Source: an uncultured Parasphingopyxis sp. (GTDB lineage: Bacteria > Pseudomonadota > Alphaproteobacteria > Sphingomonadales > Sphingomonadaceae). Taken from it: a stretch of 13,441 nucleotides of DNA. Where the stretch lies: assembly GCA_905479515.1 (NCBI GenBank), contig CAJQMX010000159.1:1-13441 (forward strand), written 5' to 3'. The position numbers and the translations under genes are program-made. Each line of letters opens with the position of its first letter. Position 1 is the first letter of the stretch. This document shows positions 6,717-13,441 of the stretch, one piece after another. Below the pieces are notes generated by a model. That model made no database searches and was not told the DNA's origin. It saw only the letters and a list, made by a program, of their open reading frames with translations.

Positions 6717-7133
6717 TTGGCGCATATTATTTACGCTGAAGATGATGAGTTGATGGCCGAAATCGTTCGGTCAACGCTTCAAACAGATGGCCATGTCGTT
6801 GGAATTGCCGGAGACGGCGACAACGCACTTGAGGCGATCAAGGCAAAGAATCCCGATCTCGTTATTCTCGATTGCAACATGCCTGGCATGTCCGGCATTA
6901 CCGTTCTCGAACGGATGCGGGTCGACCCGCAACTTTACCAAACACCCGTATTGATGCTCACAAGCCGGTCCGGCAAAAGCAATATCGATATTGCTAAATA
7001 TGCCGGAGCGAACGAGTATCTGGAAAAGCCGTTTGACCGCGAATATCTCGCCTATATCGTCGATGAAATGCTTGCGAAAGCGGCTGCTATCGCTGCGAGG
7101 AACCAGAAAATGGCGGCCAGCGCGGCTCAATAG
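6717..7133 (+). CDS. single-domain response regulator (receiver only)
   Basis: A 138-residue CheY/DivK-like receiver with no output domain, so it should act by protein contact or as a phosphorelay intermediate in the cytosol. Seen: the acidic pair Asp9-Asp10 (YAEDDE), phospho-acceptor Asp52 in LVILDCNMPGMSG, Thr82 in LMLTSRS, and Lys104-Pro105 in LEKPFD, which is the full catalytic set. A basic/Ala-rich tail of about 20 residues follows the last helix. The TTG start is discussed at the ribosome binding site. It faces the hybrid kinase tail to tail, which makes that kinase (with its HPt domain) the obvious candidate partner, though co-location is the only evidence. An imperfect direct repeat upstream may control it. 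Confidence 0.92.
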   Translation: MAHIIYAEDDELMAEIVRSTLQTDGHVVGIAGDGDNALEAIKAKNPDLVILDCNMPGMSGITVLERMRVDPQLYQTPVLMLTSRSGKSNIDIAKYAGANEYLEKPFDREYLAYIVDEMLAKAAAIAARNQKMAASAAQ

Positions 7134-7161
7134 ACCCGCACCAGCATATCTATTCTATCAC

Positions 7162-7196
7162 AAGGCCCCTCGTCACATCAGTGACGGGGGGCTTTT
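7162..7196 (+). terminator. rho-independent terminator of the receiver gene
   Basis: AAGGCCCCTCGTCAC (7162-7176) pairs with GTGACGGGGGGCTT (from 7181) to give a stem of about 15 bp around a short loop, followed by TTTT. Two pairs are G·U only in the plus-strand RNA, and the T tract also follows on the plus strand, so it serves the receiver gene. The minus-strand kinase ends nearby at 7262, and I found no U-tract terminator for it. Confidence 0.85.
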
Positions 7197-7261
7197 GCAT
7201 GTGTGCGCCGCGCACCTTGCCGTGAATATCCAGTCCCGTTCACGGGGTGTGAGAATTATCG

Positions 7262-10200
7262 TCAGGCGACCTTCTGCATATTGATCATGGCCGTTTCCAG
7301 GCCCTTGTCAGAACCGTCTGCCTCCAGCCCCTCAATCGCATCTTCCAGCTCTGCCGCGCGGGCACCCAGATCGGCATCGCCGAACATCGCGGCAGACCCA
7401 GACAATTTGTGCATGACGCGCTTCAGCTCAACCAGGTCTGCTCCAGCCGGATCGCGCAGATTCTCATAACATTGCTCCAGCTGGGCAAGGGCTTCAGCCT
7501 TGAATGCCTCATAGCGTGGGCGAAGGGCCTCAATTGTGGCATCCTTGCCATTCGCGCCGTCCGCCCGGTCCGCCTTGCGCCGCTTGGGCAGCCATGTGTC
7601 GAAGATTGAAGCCAGCTCTACCATGTTTACCGGCTTGGCGAGATGCGCCTGCATACCGGCCGCATGGCATTCATCGATATCATTGTCATAGGCGTTGGCA
7701 GTCACGGCGACGATGGGCAGCCTTTCCTTCGAAAGGCCGAGTTTGCGTATCTGCCGTGTCGCTTCCAGCCCATCCATGTTCGGCATCTGGACGTCCATCA
7801 GCACCAGGTCATAAAGCCTGCCGTCCGCTTCAGCCTGTTTGACCTTCTCAATCGCTTCGAGACCGTCGGCTGCTATCTCCGAGCGGAAACCAGCTTTCTT
7901 GATCAAAGCTTCAATGAGCAATTGATTGATATCATGATCTTCCGCGATCAGGATCGTGCGATCATCCTGGCCATCACTCCCGTCCGCACGCCGGTTGCCA
8001 GCCATGGCATCATTGTCAGCCTTTGGAGCATCCGCAGCGATCAGCGGGATATGCAAGGTGAATGTAGCGCCATTTCCTTCTTCGCTTTCGACGGAGAGTG
8101 TCCCGCCCATCAATCCCGCAAGGCGGCGACTGATGGAGAGGCCGAGGCCGGTACCGCCATATTTGCGGACAGTAGATCCATCCGCCTGTTCGAATTCGTC
8201 AAAGATCGCCTTCTGCCGGTCTTTGGAAATCCCGATGCCGGAATCCGATACAGCAATCTCGAGGGCCGGATCCTTGCCGTTCTCGCTGAGCCGAGCATGG
8301 ACGTTGATGCATCCGCGTTCGGTAAATTTGATTGAATTGCCGATAAGGTTCGACAGGATTTGCCGGAGGCGCAATTTGTCACCGATAATATGCGACGGAA
8401 TAGCGTCATCGATTTCAGTACCCAGATCGAGACCTTTTTTCATGGCAGCCGCCTTCATCAGCCGCATTGTCCCGCCAATCGCATGGCGGATGTCCGTTGC
8501 TTCCGCAGCGACTGCCATCTGGCCGGCCTCGATCTTGGAAAGGTCCAGAATATCGTTGATCAGCGCCATCATTGATCGCCCTGATTCCGCGATCAGTTCT
8601 GCATATTGACGCTGTGGGTCACCAAGTTCGCTTTCGAGAAGAAGATCGGCAAATCCCATAACACCGTTCATCGGGGTCCTGATTTCATGGCTCATATTCG
8701 CCAGGAAGCTGGATTTGGCGAGTGCCGCCGCTTCGGCCTGGTCTCGTGCGCTCCGCAATTTGTCTTCGAGCAGTTTCCTGTCAGTCACGTCGCGGACCGA
8801 AGAGATCACTTCCTGCGGGGCGCCTGTTTCCAGATCGCGCACCAGACGGATATTGGCCTCATGCCAGCGCCAGCCCTTCACCTTATGCTCGCTCCGATAG
8901 GCGATGACAGCGCGATCGCACTTCCCGGCGAACATATCCTTAAACGTATCGGTCACCTTTTGCCGTTCGGCTTTGTGTACGGGAATTTCGATTGGCTTTC
9001 CGACGATTTCCTCGGGTGTATAGCCAGTCAGATCGAACAGGGCGGGCGATGCATAACGACAGGCTGCATCCGTGCCGATGGTCACAATCGCATCGGTCAC
9101 ATTCTCGGTCAGGGCCTTGAATCTGCTGCGCTCATCCTCCAGCGCGCGGCGGGCCGCCATCACATCCGAGATGTCGAGGTTGACAGCGATATACCCGTTG
9201 ATCACACCCTCGTCAGTGAATTCAGGCGCGGCGATGGCCATGACCCAGATGATCGTGCCATCGGGTTTTTGGAACCGAAATTCGGCATTGAACTTTTTGC
9301 CGTTTGCAGCGGCATCGCTCCAAGAATCGACTATTCTGTCCCGGTCGTCAGGGTGCATCGCCTTTGTCCAGCCATCACCCTTGGCCTCTTCTGCTGTGAT
9401 CCCGGTCAGGTTTAGCCAACCCTGATTGACATAGGTAATCGCGCCATCGGCTGCAGTTCGGACAATCCCGGCAGGGGAGAGATCGGCAAGTGTCTGGAAG
9501 CGTTTCTCGCTGCGCTTCAGCTCCTCCATGGTCTGATGCTGTTCCGTGACATCCACAGCCACCCCGATGAAACTCGTAATCACACCGGCATCGTTGAACA
9601 CAGCGCTATTGACGGTCCGCACCCACAGGTCTTCGCCATCGGGCTTTGTGAAGCAGACTTCGCGTTCGCGTTTGTCTCCGGGCACGTTGAAGCCTTGCCA
9701 GGCAGGGTCGTCTTCATAGGTGGAAGGGTCGGCAAGCGCCGATTTCCAGCCATCACCGATTGTCTCATCGAATGAAAGACCGATCTTGTCGCACCAGGAC
9801 TGGTTCAGATAGGTTATCTGACCTTCAGCATCGGCCTGAAAAATTCCGACCGGGGCGGTTTCGGCGAGCATCCGGAAACGCTCTTCGCTTTCGCTAAGGG
9901 CCCGTTGCGCGGAGCGCGCCTCTGTCACATCCCTGATATTGCCACTGGTGCCGAGAAATTCGCCCTTGTTGCCGCGCAAAGCCCTGACACTGACCTCAAT
10001 GTGCAGGATTTCACCATCGGCTTTCCGAAATCTCTGGGACAGGGTCAGTTCGTCAATCTCTCCATTTACGAGCGGCGGATATTGTTTGGCAGTTCGTTCA
10101 AAATCTTCCGGGAGCAGCAATGTCGTGGTCGGAGAATCAAGGCTTTCTTCCACACTATATCCGGTTAACTTCTCCCAGGCGGGATTGAGAAACGTCCAGT

Positions 10201-11188
10201 GGCCGCGCGCATCTGTCCGGAAGACAACCTCACGCATGTTGTCGAGGATCGACTGGGCAAAATCGCGATTGCGTTTCAGCTTGCGTTGCAGGCGACTGCG
10301 CGTGGCAAGCGCAGATGCCACGGGAAGGGCACTGGCGAACGTAAAGACCAGAAATATCTGGAGGACCATGACCTTGGTTTGCAGGGGGCCGCGGACAAGA
10401 TGAATCGGCCCGCTATCGAGCGAAGTGGCGACGGTGGCGAGCGCGGCAACAATAACGGTGGCCATCGCCGCACCCGTCATGCCGAGCCGGAACGCAGCCA
10501 GAAGCACGAAGAGTGACGCCATGAAAAGGAAGGGATAGCTTGATTGCGCGAAGACGAGCGTCGTGCCGATCGAGCCCAGCCCGATGACCCCGGCCCATTC
10601 GATCACGTCTTTCCGGTGCCAGACAGTCGGCTGCCGCCAGGCCTGGTTCAAAACCACGAGGAGCGGGGCGGCGATAAGCATGCCGAGACCATCTGTGATC
10701 GCCCAGGTCAGCCATGTACTGACGACCGCAATCGATTCGTGAGACAAGAGCAACGCCGTTGCCAGCGTTGCCGACACCATCGGCGCCGCAATCCCGCCAA
10801 TCAGCGAAAACCAGCCAAGCGTTTTGAAGTCGGAAATATCCGCCTGGTTGCCGACAATAAGCCGCATCCCGAAATACACGGCAGCGACTTCCACGCTGTT
10901 GCACAGCGCGAGTCCGACCGCCAAGGATGCTGCATCACCAATCGCCAGGGCGATGGCGATATTGGCGAGGTTGCAGGCCAGCATATACCGCCAGGCCTGT
11001 GACCATTTCAGGCGCAGGATAACAGCGACAAGAAAGGCATTGGGCAACCAGAGCGCGGCAATGCGCCCCGCATCACGCGTAAGTGTTATCCCGGCCCAAG
11101 CCAGAAATGCGAAGCCAGCTGCAACCAGCAAGAGCTGAGCAATAAATTCTAAACGCCCCCCCGGAAAACGCCCTGAGAAAAACGTCAA
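7262..11188 (-). CDS. membrane hybrid histidine kinase: MASE1, four PAS, HisKA, HATPase, REC, HPt
   Basis: A 1308-residue inner-membrane sensor kinase. Domains in order: hydrophobic MASE1-type sensor with about 8 helices (about 10-290, GRIAALWLPNAF near 41-52); four PAS domains (about 310-425, 435-550, 562-678, 692-805), each ending in a DVT/DIS-type PAC end; HisKA with phospho-acceptor His834 (FLANMSHEIRTPMNG); HATPase with N-box Asn947/Asn951, DSGIGI from 982 and GGTGLGL from 1011; a receiver with Asp1132 (LMDVQMPNMDG) and Lys1185; and an HPt with His1260 (HKLSGSAAMFG). All catalytic residues are present, so a full intramolecular phosphorelay is expected. The start is TTG 11188, with AAGGGAG 8 nt upstream. 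There is no output domain, so the signal must leave through HPt to a separate receiver; the convergent single-domain regulator is the closest candidate. The sensed ligand is unknown. PAS2 and PAS3 look like tandem duplicates. Confidence 0.95.
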   Translation of the reverse strand: MTFFSGRFPGGRLEFIAQLLLVAAGFAFLAWAGITLTRDAGRIAALWLPNAFLVAVILRLKWSQAWRYMLACNLANIAIALAIGDAASLAVGLALCNSVEVAAVYFGMRLIVGNQADISDFKTLGWFSLIGGIAAPMVSATLATALLLSHESIAVVSTWLTWAITDGLGMLIAAPLLVVLNQAWRQPTVWHRKDVIEWAGVIGLGSIGTTLVFAQSSYPFLFMASLFVLLAAFRLGMTGAAMATVIVAALATVATSLDSGPIHLVRGPLQTKVMVLQIFLVFTFASALPVASALATRSRLQRKLKRNRDFAQSILDNMREVVFRTDARGHWTFLNPAWEKLTGYSVEESLDSPTTTLLLPEDFERTAKQYPPLVNGEIDELTLSQRFRKADGEILHIEVSVRALRGNKGEFLGTSGNIRDVTEARSAQRALSESEERFRMLAETAPVGIFQADAEGQITYLNQSWCDKIGLSFDETIGDGWKSALADPSTYEDDPAWQGFNVPGDKREREVCFTKPDGEDLWVRTVNSAVFNDAGVITSFIGVAVDVTEQHQTMEELKRSEKRFQTLADLSPAGIVRTAADGAITYVNQGWLNLTGITAEEAKGDGWTKAMHPDDRDRIVDSWSDAAANGKKFNAEFRFQKPDGTIIWVMAIAAPEFTDEGVINGYIAVNLDISDVMAARRALEDERSRFKALTENVTDAIVTIGTDAACRYASPALFDLTGYTPEEIVGKPIEIPVHKAERQKVTDTFKDMFAGKCDRAVIAYRSEHKVKGWRWHEANIRLVRDLETGAPQEVISSVRDVTDRKLLEDKLRSARDQAEAAALAKSSFLANMSHEIRTPMNGVMGFADLLLESELGDPQRQYAELIAESGRSMMALINDILDLSKIEAGQMAVAAEATDIRHAIGGTMRLMKAAAMKKGLDLGTEIDDAIPSHIIGDKLRLRQILSNLIGNSIKFTERGCINVHARLSENGKDPALEIAVSDSGIGISKDRQKAIFDEFEQADGSTVRKYGGTGLGLSISRRLAGLMGGTLSVESEEGNGATFTLHIPLIAADAPKADNDAMAGNRRADGSDGQDDRTILIAEDHDINQLLIEALIKKAGFRSEIAADGLEAIEKVKQAEADGRLYDLVLMDVQMPNMDGLEATRQIRKLGLSKERLPIVAVTANAYDNDIDECHAAGMQAHLAKPVNMVELASIFDTWLPKRRKADRADGANGKDATIEALRPRYEAFKAEALAQLEQCYENLRDPAGADLVELKRVMHKLSGSAAMFGDADLGARAAELEDAIEGLEADGSDKGLETAMINMQKVA

Positions 11189-11363
11189 ATCGACTGCTCC
11201 CTTAGTTCCGAAGAACCCGGTGTCGCAGCTTAACTCTTAGATATGATTAATAGGCCGCAATCGTAAGTTTACGGCGTCCGTATGAGATCGACCGGTGGCG
11301 GTGCGGGCAGTCTAATCGCAACTCGTCTCTGAACGGCGCAACTGTCCCTTTCCCAGTCACAGT
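11189..11363 (-). other. upstream region of the hybrid kinase gene
   Basis: A gap of 175 bp between the kinase start and the transposase relic. On the minus strand a weak promoter-like pair (TTACGA, 17 bp, TATCTA) ends about 50 nt before the TTG start. TTAATCA, the core of the repeat upstream of the receiver gene, also occurs here on the minus strand (11244-11250). No gene is seen. Confidence 0.35.
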
Positions 11364-11740
11364 TCAGGCGATGGGGTTCTGCCACTCGGCCAATGCGGTC
11401 GAGCGACAGGTCTTGTAAGTTTGACGGTCAACGAGATGGCGCTGCAAGTTGAAGTGGTTGTGGACGTCGGCGTGAACTGAAGCGAACTTTTTGTAAATTC
11501 TTCGTTTGCCGAAACCGCAGCATCGCTCGTTCTCGTCTTCGGAACGGTAAATGCGAGTTCCCGGCCCGATTGTTGAGCCAGCGGCCCGCACCTCTTCCAT
11601 CAACGCTTCACCGTCTCATGGCAAATGTCGACACGGCGCCCGGATAGCAGATCTTCAACATTTCTGAGGCTCAACGGAAAGCCGACATACATCATCACGA
11701 CCAGGCGGATGATCTTGGGTGACGATTTGAAACAGCGAAA
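11364..11740 (-). pseudogene. IS6-type transposase remnant, internally deleted and frameshifted
   Basis: Three frames together rebuild a transposase of the IS6 type. Frame A (11740-11600) reads IIRLVVMMYVGFPLSLRNVE and ends in ICHETVKR plus a stop, matching the N-terminal helix-turn-helix part. Frame B (from about 11586) reads GRWLNNRAGNSHLPFRRRER, matching the region of the last catalytic residue. Frame C, ending at the TGA at 11364-11366, reads KKFASVHADVHNHFNLQRHL and ends ALAEWQNPIA, matching the C-terminus. About 100 residues between frames A and B, which would carry the first two catalytic Asp, are absent. The catalytic Glu expected in NNRxEN is Gly. The B-to-C shift fits one extra A in an A5 run. 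No start codon remains. It is inactive; in intact relatives the protein cuts and joins element ends by DDE chemistry. Confidence 0.85.
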
Positions 11741-11758
11741 CGAGCTGACTGCTTTATT

Positions 11759-11774
11759 GGGTCTGGACAGACCC
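11759..11774. repeat. palindrome at the probable IS remnant end
   Basis: GGGTCTGGACAGACCC is an inverted repeat with 7-bp arms. Read inward on the minus strand from 11774 it begins GGGTCTGT, which resembles the typical start of IS6-family terminal repeats (GG-x-x-CTGTTGC). It lies about 20 bp outside the first recognisable transposase residues, as expected for that end of the element. The opposite end is not clearly preserved; GGGCAGTCT near 11305-11313 is a doubtful candidate. Confidence 0.5.
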
Positions 11775-11849
11775 CTGCACTACCCTCATCGCATCGCCGG
11801 TCAATCAGGTGCAGTTATCCTGGCAGTGCCATTTGGACTGACAGCCTCC

Positions 11850-11878
11850 TTGAAAGGCGTTAAAGCATATTTGCTAAT
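11850..11878 (+). promoter_or_regulatory. candidate promoter of the PadR-family gene
   Basis: TTGAAA at 11850-11855, a 17-bp spacer and GCTAAT at 11873-11878 would start transcription near 11885, about 23 nt before ATG 11908. The match is 5 of 6 and 4 of 6 to the consensus. It lies between the IS remnant and the gene. Confidence 0.4.
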
Positions 11879-11907
11879 CTGTTCCCGATCAGGTGTGATG
11901 CACAGGA

Positions 11908-12465
11908 ATGAATACGAAAAATGACGTCTCGCGCCTCAGCGACCATGAGGGCGCCTTGCTTGATCTGGTCCGTCGAACCCAGCCGGTTACCGCGTACAGG
12001 ATCGTCAAAATCTTTGAATCGAGCCCAGTTGCCGCGTTCAATTCTAGCCTTGGCCAAGTTTACCCCACAATCAAAAGGTTGGCCAAGGCCGAATTGGTCG
12101 AGAGTGTGTCGGTTGACGGCGATGGGCGCGGAACAGCGATATGGACATGCAGCGAAAAAGGCGAAGCGGCGCTCCGCAACTGGGTGCTCGATATCAAATC
12201 GTCGCATCTCCTGATGGAAGACCCGCTGCGTACGAAATTGATGTCTTTCGACTTGTTGTCACAGGAAGAGCGGATTCTCTGGCTCGTCGACGTGAAAGCA
12301 GAACTTTCCGCCAAGCTCGAAGAACAGATGGCCTATGATCAGGATGTTGAGCTACCTTATCAGGATATGGTCCATGACAATGTGGTCAGCAGTTTGCGGT
12401 CGCGGATGGACTGGCTTGATAGGGTTTTAAGCAAAATCGTCAAAAGCAATCGCCGCGAAGATTAA
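11908..12465 (+). CDS. PadR-family transcriptional regulator
   Basis: A 185-residue DNA-binding protein. Residues from about 10 to 95 form the PadR winged helix: LSDHEGALLDLV, a helix-turn-helix around VTAYRIVKIFESS, the recognition segment SSLGQVYPTIKRLAKAELVE, then a wing (DGRGTAIWTCSEKGEAAL). Residues from about 100 to 180 form a charged helical tail of the Vir_act_alpha_C type that normally makes the dimer. The length is usual for this subgroup. ATG 11908 is the first start after an in-frame stop, but its Shine-Dalgarno sequence is poor (AGGTG 12 nt away, AGG only 1 nt away), so expression may be low. It stands alone, with the IS remnant upstream and a convergent receptor downstream. PadR proteins often repress a neighbouring export or detoxification gene in response to a small molecule, but no such target adjoins it here. 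Confidence 0.88.
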   Translation: MNTKNDVSRLSDHEGALLDLVRRTQPVTAYRIVKIFESSPVAAFNSSLGQVYPTIKRLAKAELVESVSVDGDGRGTAIWTCSEKGEAALRNWVLDIKSSHLLMEDPLRTKLMSFDLLSQEERILWLVDVKAELSAKLEEQMAYDQDVELPYQDMVHDNVVSSLRSRMDWLDRVLSKIVKSNRRED

Positions 12466-12508
12466 ACTTTGAAACCCGTCTTTTCGAGAACCGGGAAATG
12501 TTCGGCGC

Positions 12509-12550
12509 AAAAAAATGACGGGGGTGAGACTTCCGGTTTCACCCCCGTCA
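12509..12550 (-). terminator. strong rho-independent terminator of TonB-dependent receptor 2
   Basis: TGACGGGGGTGA (12516-12527) pairs perfectly over 12 bp with TCACCCCCGTCA (12539-12550) around an 11-nt loop. The A-run at 12509-12515 is a seven-U tail on the minus-strand transcript, so the terminator belongs to the receptor gene ending at 12579. The hairpin could also stop plus-strand readthrough from the PadR gene, though that side lacks a U-run. Confidence 0.9.
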
Positions 12551-12578
12551 CAGACTAGAACGTGACCAAACGTTCCAA

Positions 12579-13441
12579 CTAGAACCGGACTCTCCCGGTA
12601 ACTGAATAGCGGCGGCCCAGCGTATCGTAGGTCGTCGGATAGGTGTTGCCCGAGTTAAATGTGCTGGACCCGATGAAAGAGCTGACATTCGGAATGTTCC
12701 GATCCAGCAAATTCGTGATTCCGAAGGTCAGATCGAAATTCTCGCTAACGCTTGAACGGACCGTCAGATCGAAATAGCTCGCATTGTCGATTGACTGATA
12801 ATCAGGCAACGCACCACCGGGGCCGAAATTACCGTCGAGAGGTTCAAGGCCCACACCATCGATCCAGCGCCACAAGAGCGAGATATCGACAAGATCATCA
12901 ATGCTGACCGTGGTCCGCAAGTTGATGGCCCATTCCGGCGTGATCGGTTCGCAGTTTGCACCATAATAGCCGGTACATTCGCGGTTGATCGAAGTCGGTG
13001 TAGCTTGGAACAGCAGCTCGTCAGTCCAGGTACCATTAAGATCCCAGTTGATCGAACCGAAGCTGACAGGCATCGTATAATTGACCCGGAAATCGACACC
13101 GGTGGTTTCGATAACGCCCAGATTTGAAAGCTGGAGGATCAGTCCCAGTGTCTCGCCGCCGCCGTTCAAAGAACCATTGATCGGGTTACGACCGAGATTG
13201 GCGCATTGGGAAGGATCCGAACCATTGCCGTCACTATTTGCACCAAAACATGGAACGAGGACGTCACCGGGAACCGGACTGGTAATCGCGCCGGTAACCT
13301 TGATGTTGAAATAGTCGATCGACACGACCAGCCCCGGCACCTGTCGCGGCGTTGCAACAATACCCAGAGTGATCGAGTCTGCTTCTTCGACATCAAGGTT
13401 GACGTTACCACCGGACGTTGAGTTGATCTGCGCAGCAGATG
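12579..13441 (-). CDS. TonB-dependent receptor, C-terminal part only
   Basis: An open frame enters from the right edge and ends at TAG 12579-12581, giving 286 residues of a beta-barrel; the N-terminus, plug and TonB box lie outside. It should import an unknown ligand through the outer membrane. Seen: QINSTSGGN followed by LDVEEADSITLGIVATPRQV, the usual GGNxxLxxEeADtxTxG turn of these receptors; VSIDYFNIKVTGAI; two Cys-containing loops (PCFGANSDGNGSDPSQC and RECTGYYGANCEP) that probably form extracellular disulfides; FDLTFGITNLLDRNIP; and the C-terminal YSVTGRVRF with terminal Phe. GTG 13340 is an internal Val codon, not a start. The barrel differs clearly from receptor 1, so this is not a duplicate of it. 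Regulation cannot be judged because the promoter is outside the window. Confidence 0.92.
   Translation of the reverse strand, partial: SAAQINSTSGGNVNLDVEEADSITLGIVATPRQVPGLVVSIDYFNIKVTGAITSPVPGDVLVPCFGANSDGNGSDPSQCANLGRNPINGSLNGGGETLGLILQLSNLGVIETTGVDFRVNYTMPVSFGSINWDLNGTWTDELLFQATPTSINRECTGYYGANCEPITPEWAINLRTTVSIDDLVDISLLWRWIDGVGLEPLDGNFGPGGALPDYQSIDNASYFDLTVRSSVSENFDLTFGITNLLDRNIPNVSSFIGSSTFNSGNTYPTTYDTLGRRYSVTGRVRF

Noticed and set aside
7203..7256. Inverted repeats GTGCG/CGCAC and CCGTGAA/TTCACGG as a kinase terminator
   Set aside because: Neither stem is followed by a T tract on the minus strand, and the loop of the second is long; they may be chance.
8606..9415. Plus-strand open frame of 269 codons within the kinase gene
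   Set aside because: It is antisense to PAS and HisKA coding sequence, where the kinase domains are unambiguous.
11364..11603. A separate 79-residue gene
   Set aside because: Its last 45 or so residues are the C-terminus of a transposase, and the first 30 are a wrong-frame reading of the same element, so it is part of a pseudogene.
11625..11924. Plus-strand open frame of 99 codons before the PadR gene
   Set aside because: Its first part is antisense to the transposase relic, the rest spans the PadR promoter region, and no domain is visible.
12579..13340. Complete 253-residue protein starting at GTG 13340
   Set aside because: The frame continues upstream with conserved receptor residues to the window edge, so this is only the C-terminal part of a larger receptor.
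1..13441. CRISPR arrays, tRNA or rRNA genes, integrase genes, defence systems
   Set aside because: I saw no regularly spaced repeats, cloverleaf sequences, ribosomal signatures, or integrase, nuclease or toxin-antitoxin motifs on either strand.

Overview
This window most likely comes from an alphaproteobacterium of the sphingomonad type (Sphingomonadales). The evidence is indirect: moderately high GC, two TonB-dependent receptors of the style common in that order, a Spinster-like MFS carrier next to a DUF3237 gene, a MASE1/multi-PAS hybrid kinase, and an IS6-like transposase relic. No rRNA, tRNA or CRISPR array was seen.

Layout. (1) 1-989, minus strand, cut by the left edge: an SQD1/SqdB-type UDP-sulfoquinovose synthase homologue. 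(2) 1198-3396, minus strand: a complete TonB-dependent receptor followed by a rho-independent terminator. It is divergent from a short plus-strand operon (3551-5407) encoding a DUF3237 protein and an MFS transporter. The divergent intergenic region holds a perfect 9-bp inverted repeat lying over the predicted receptor promoter, plus a good promoter for the operon. This receptor/DUF3237/MFS block looks like a co-regulated uptake unit for an unidentified small molecule. (3) 5417-6454, minus strand: a zinc-free NADP-dependent oxidoreductase of the MDR superfamily, convergent with the MFS gene. (4) 6717-7133, plus strand: a single-domain response regulator, convergent with a 1308-residue membrane hybrid histidine kinase (7262-11188, minus strand) that carries its own receiver and HPt domains. 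Both start at TTG codons. A terminator lies between them, and an imperfect direct repeat lies upstream of the regulator. (5) 11364-11774: a badly decayed IS6-type transposase that has lost all three catalytic acidic residues. (6) 11908-12465, plus strand: a PadR-family regulator, convergent with (7) 12579-13441, minus strand: the C-terminal end of a second TonB-dependent receptor with a very strong terminator, cut by the right edge.

How the genes may work together (inference). Receptor 1 and the MFS carrier could move the same ligand across the outer and inner membranes, with the DUF3237 protein and possibly the oxidoreductase acting on it. The kinase and the stand-alone receiver could form a phosphorelay (HisKA to REC to HPt to separate REC). 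I see no unmistakably new defence or mobile system. The least explained items are the palindromic operator with its divergent transport unit, the sulfo-sugar synthase homologue, and the repeat upstream of the response regulator.
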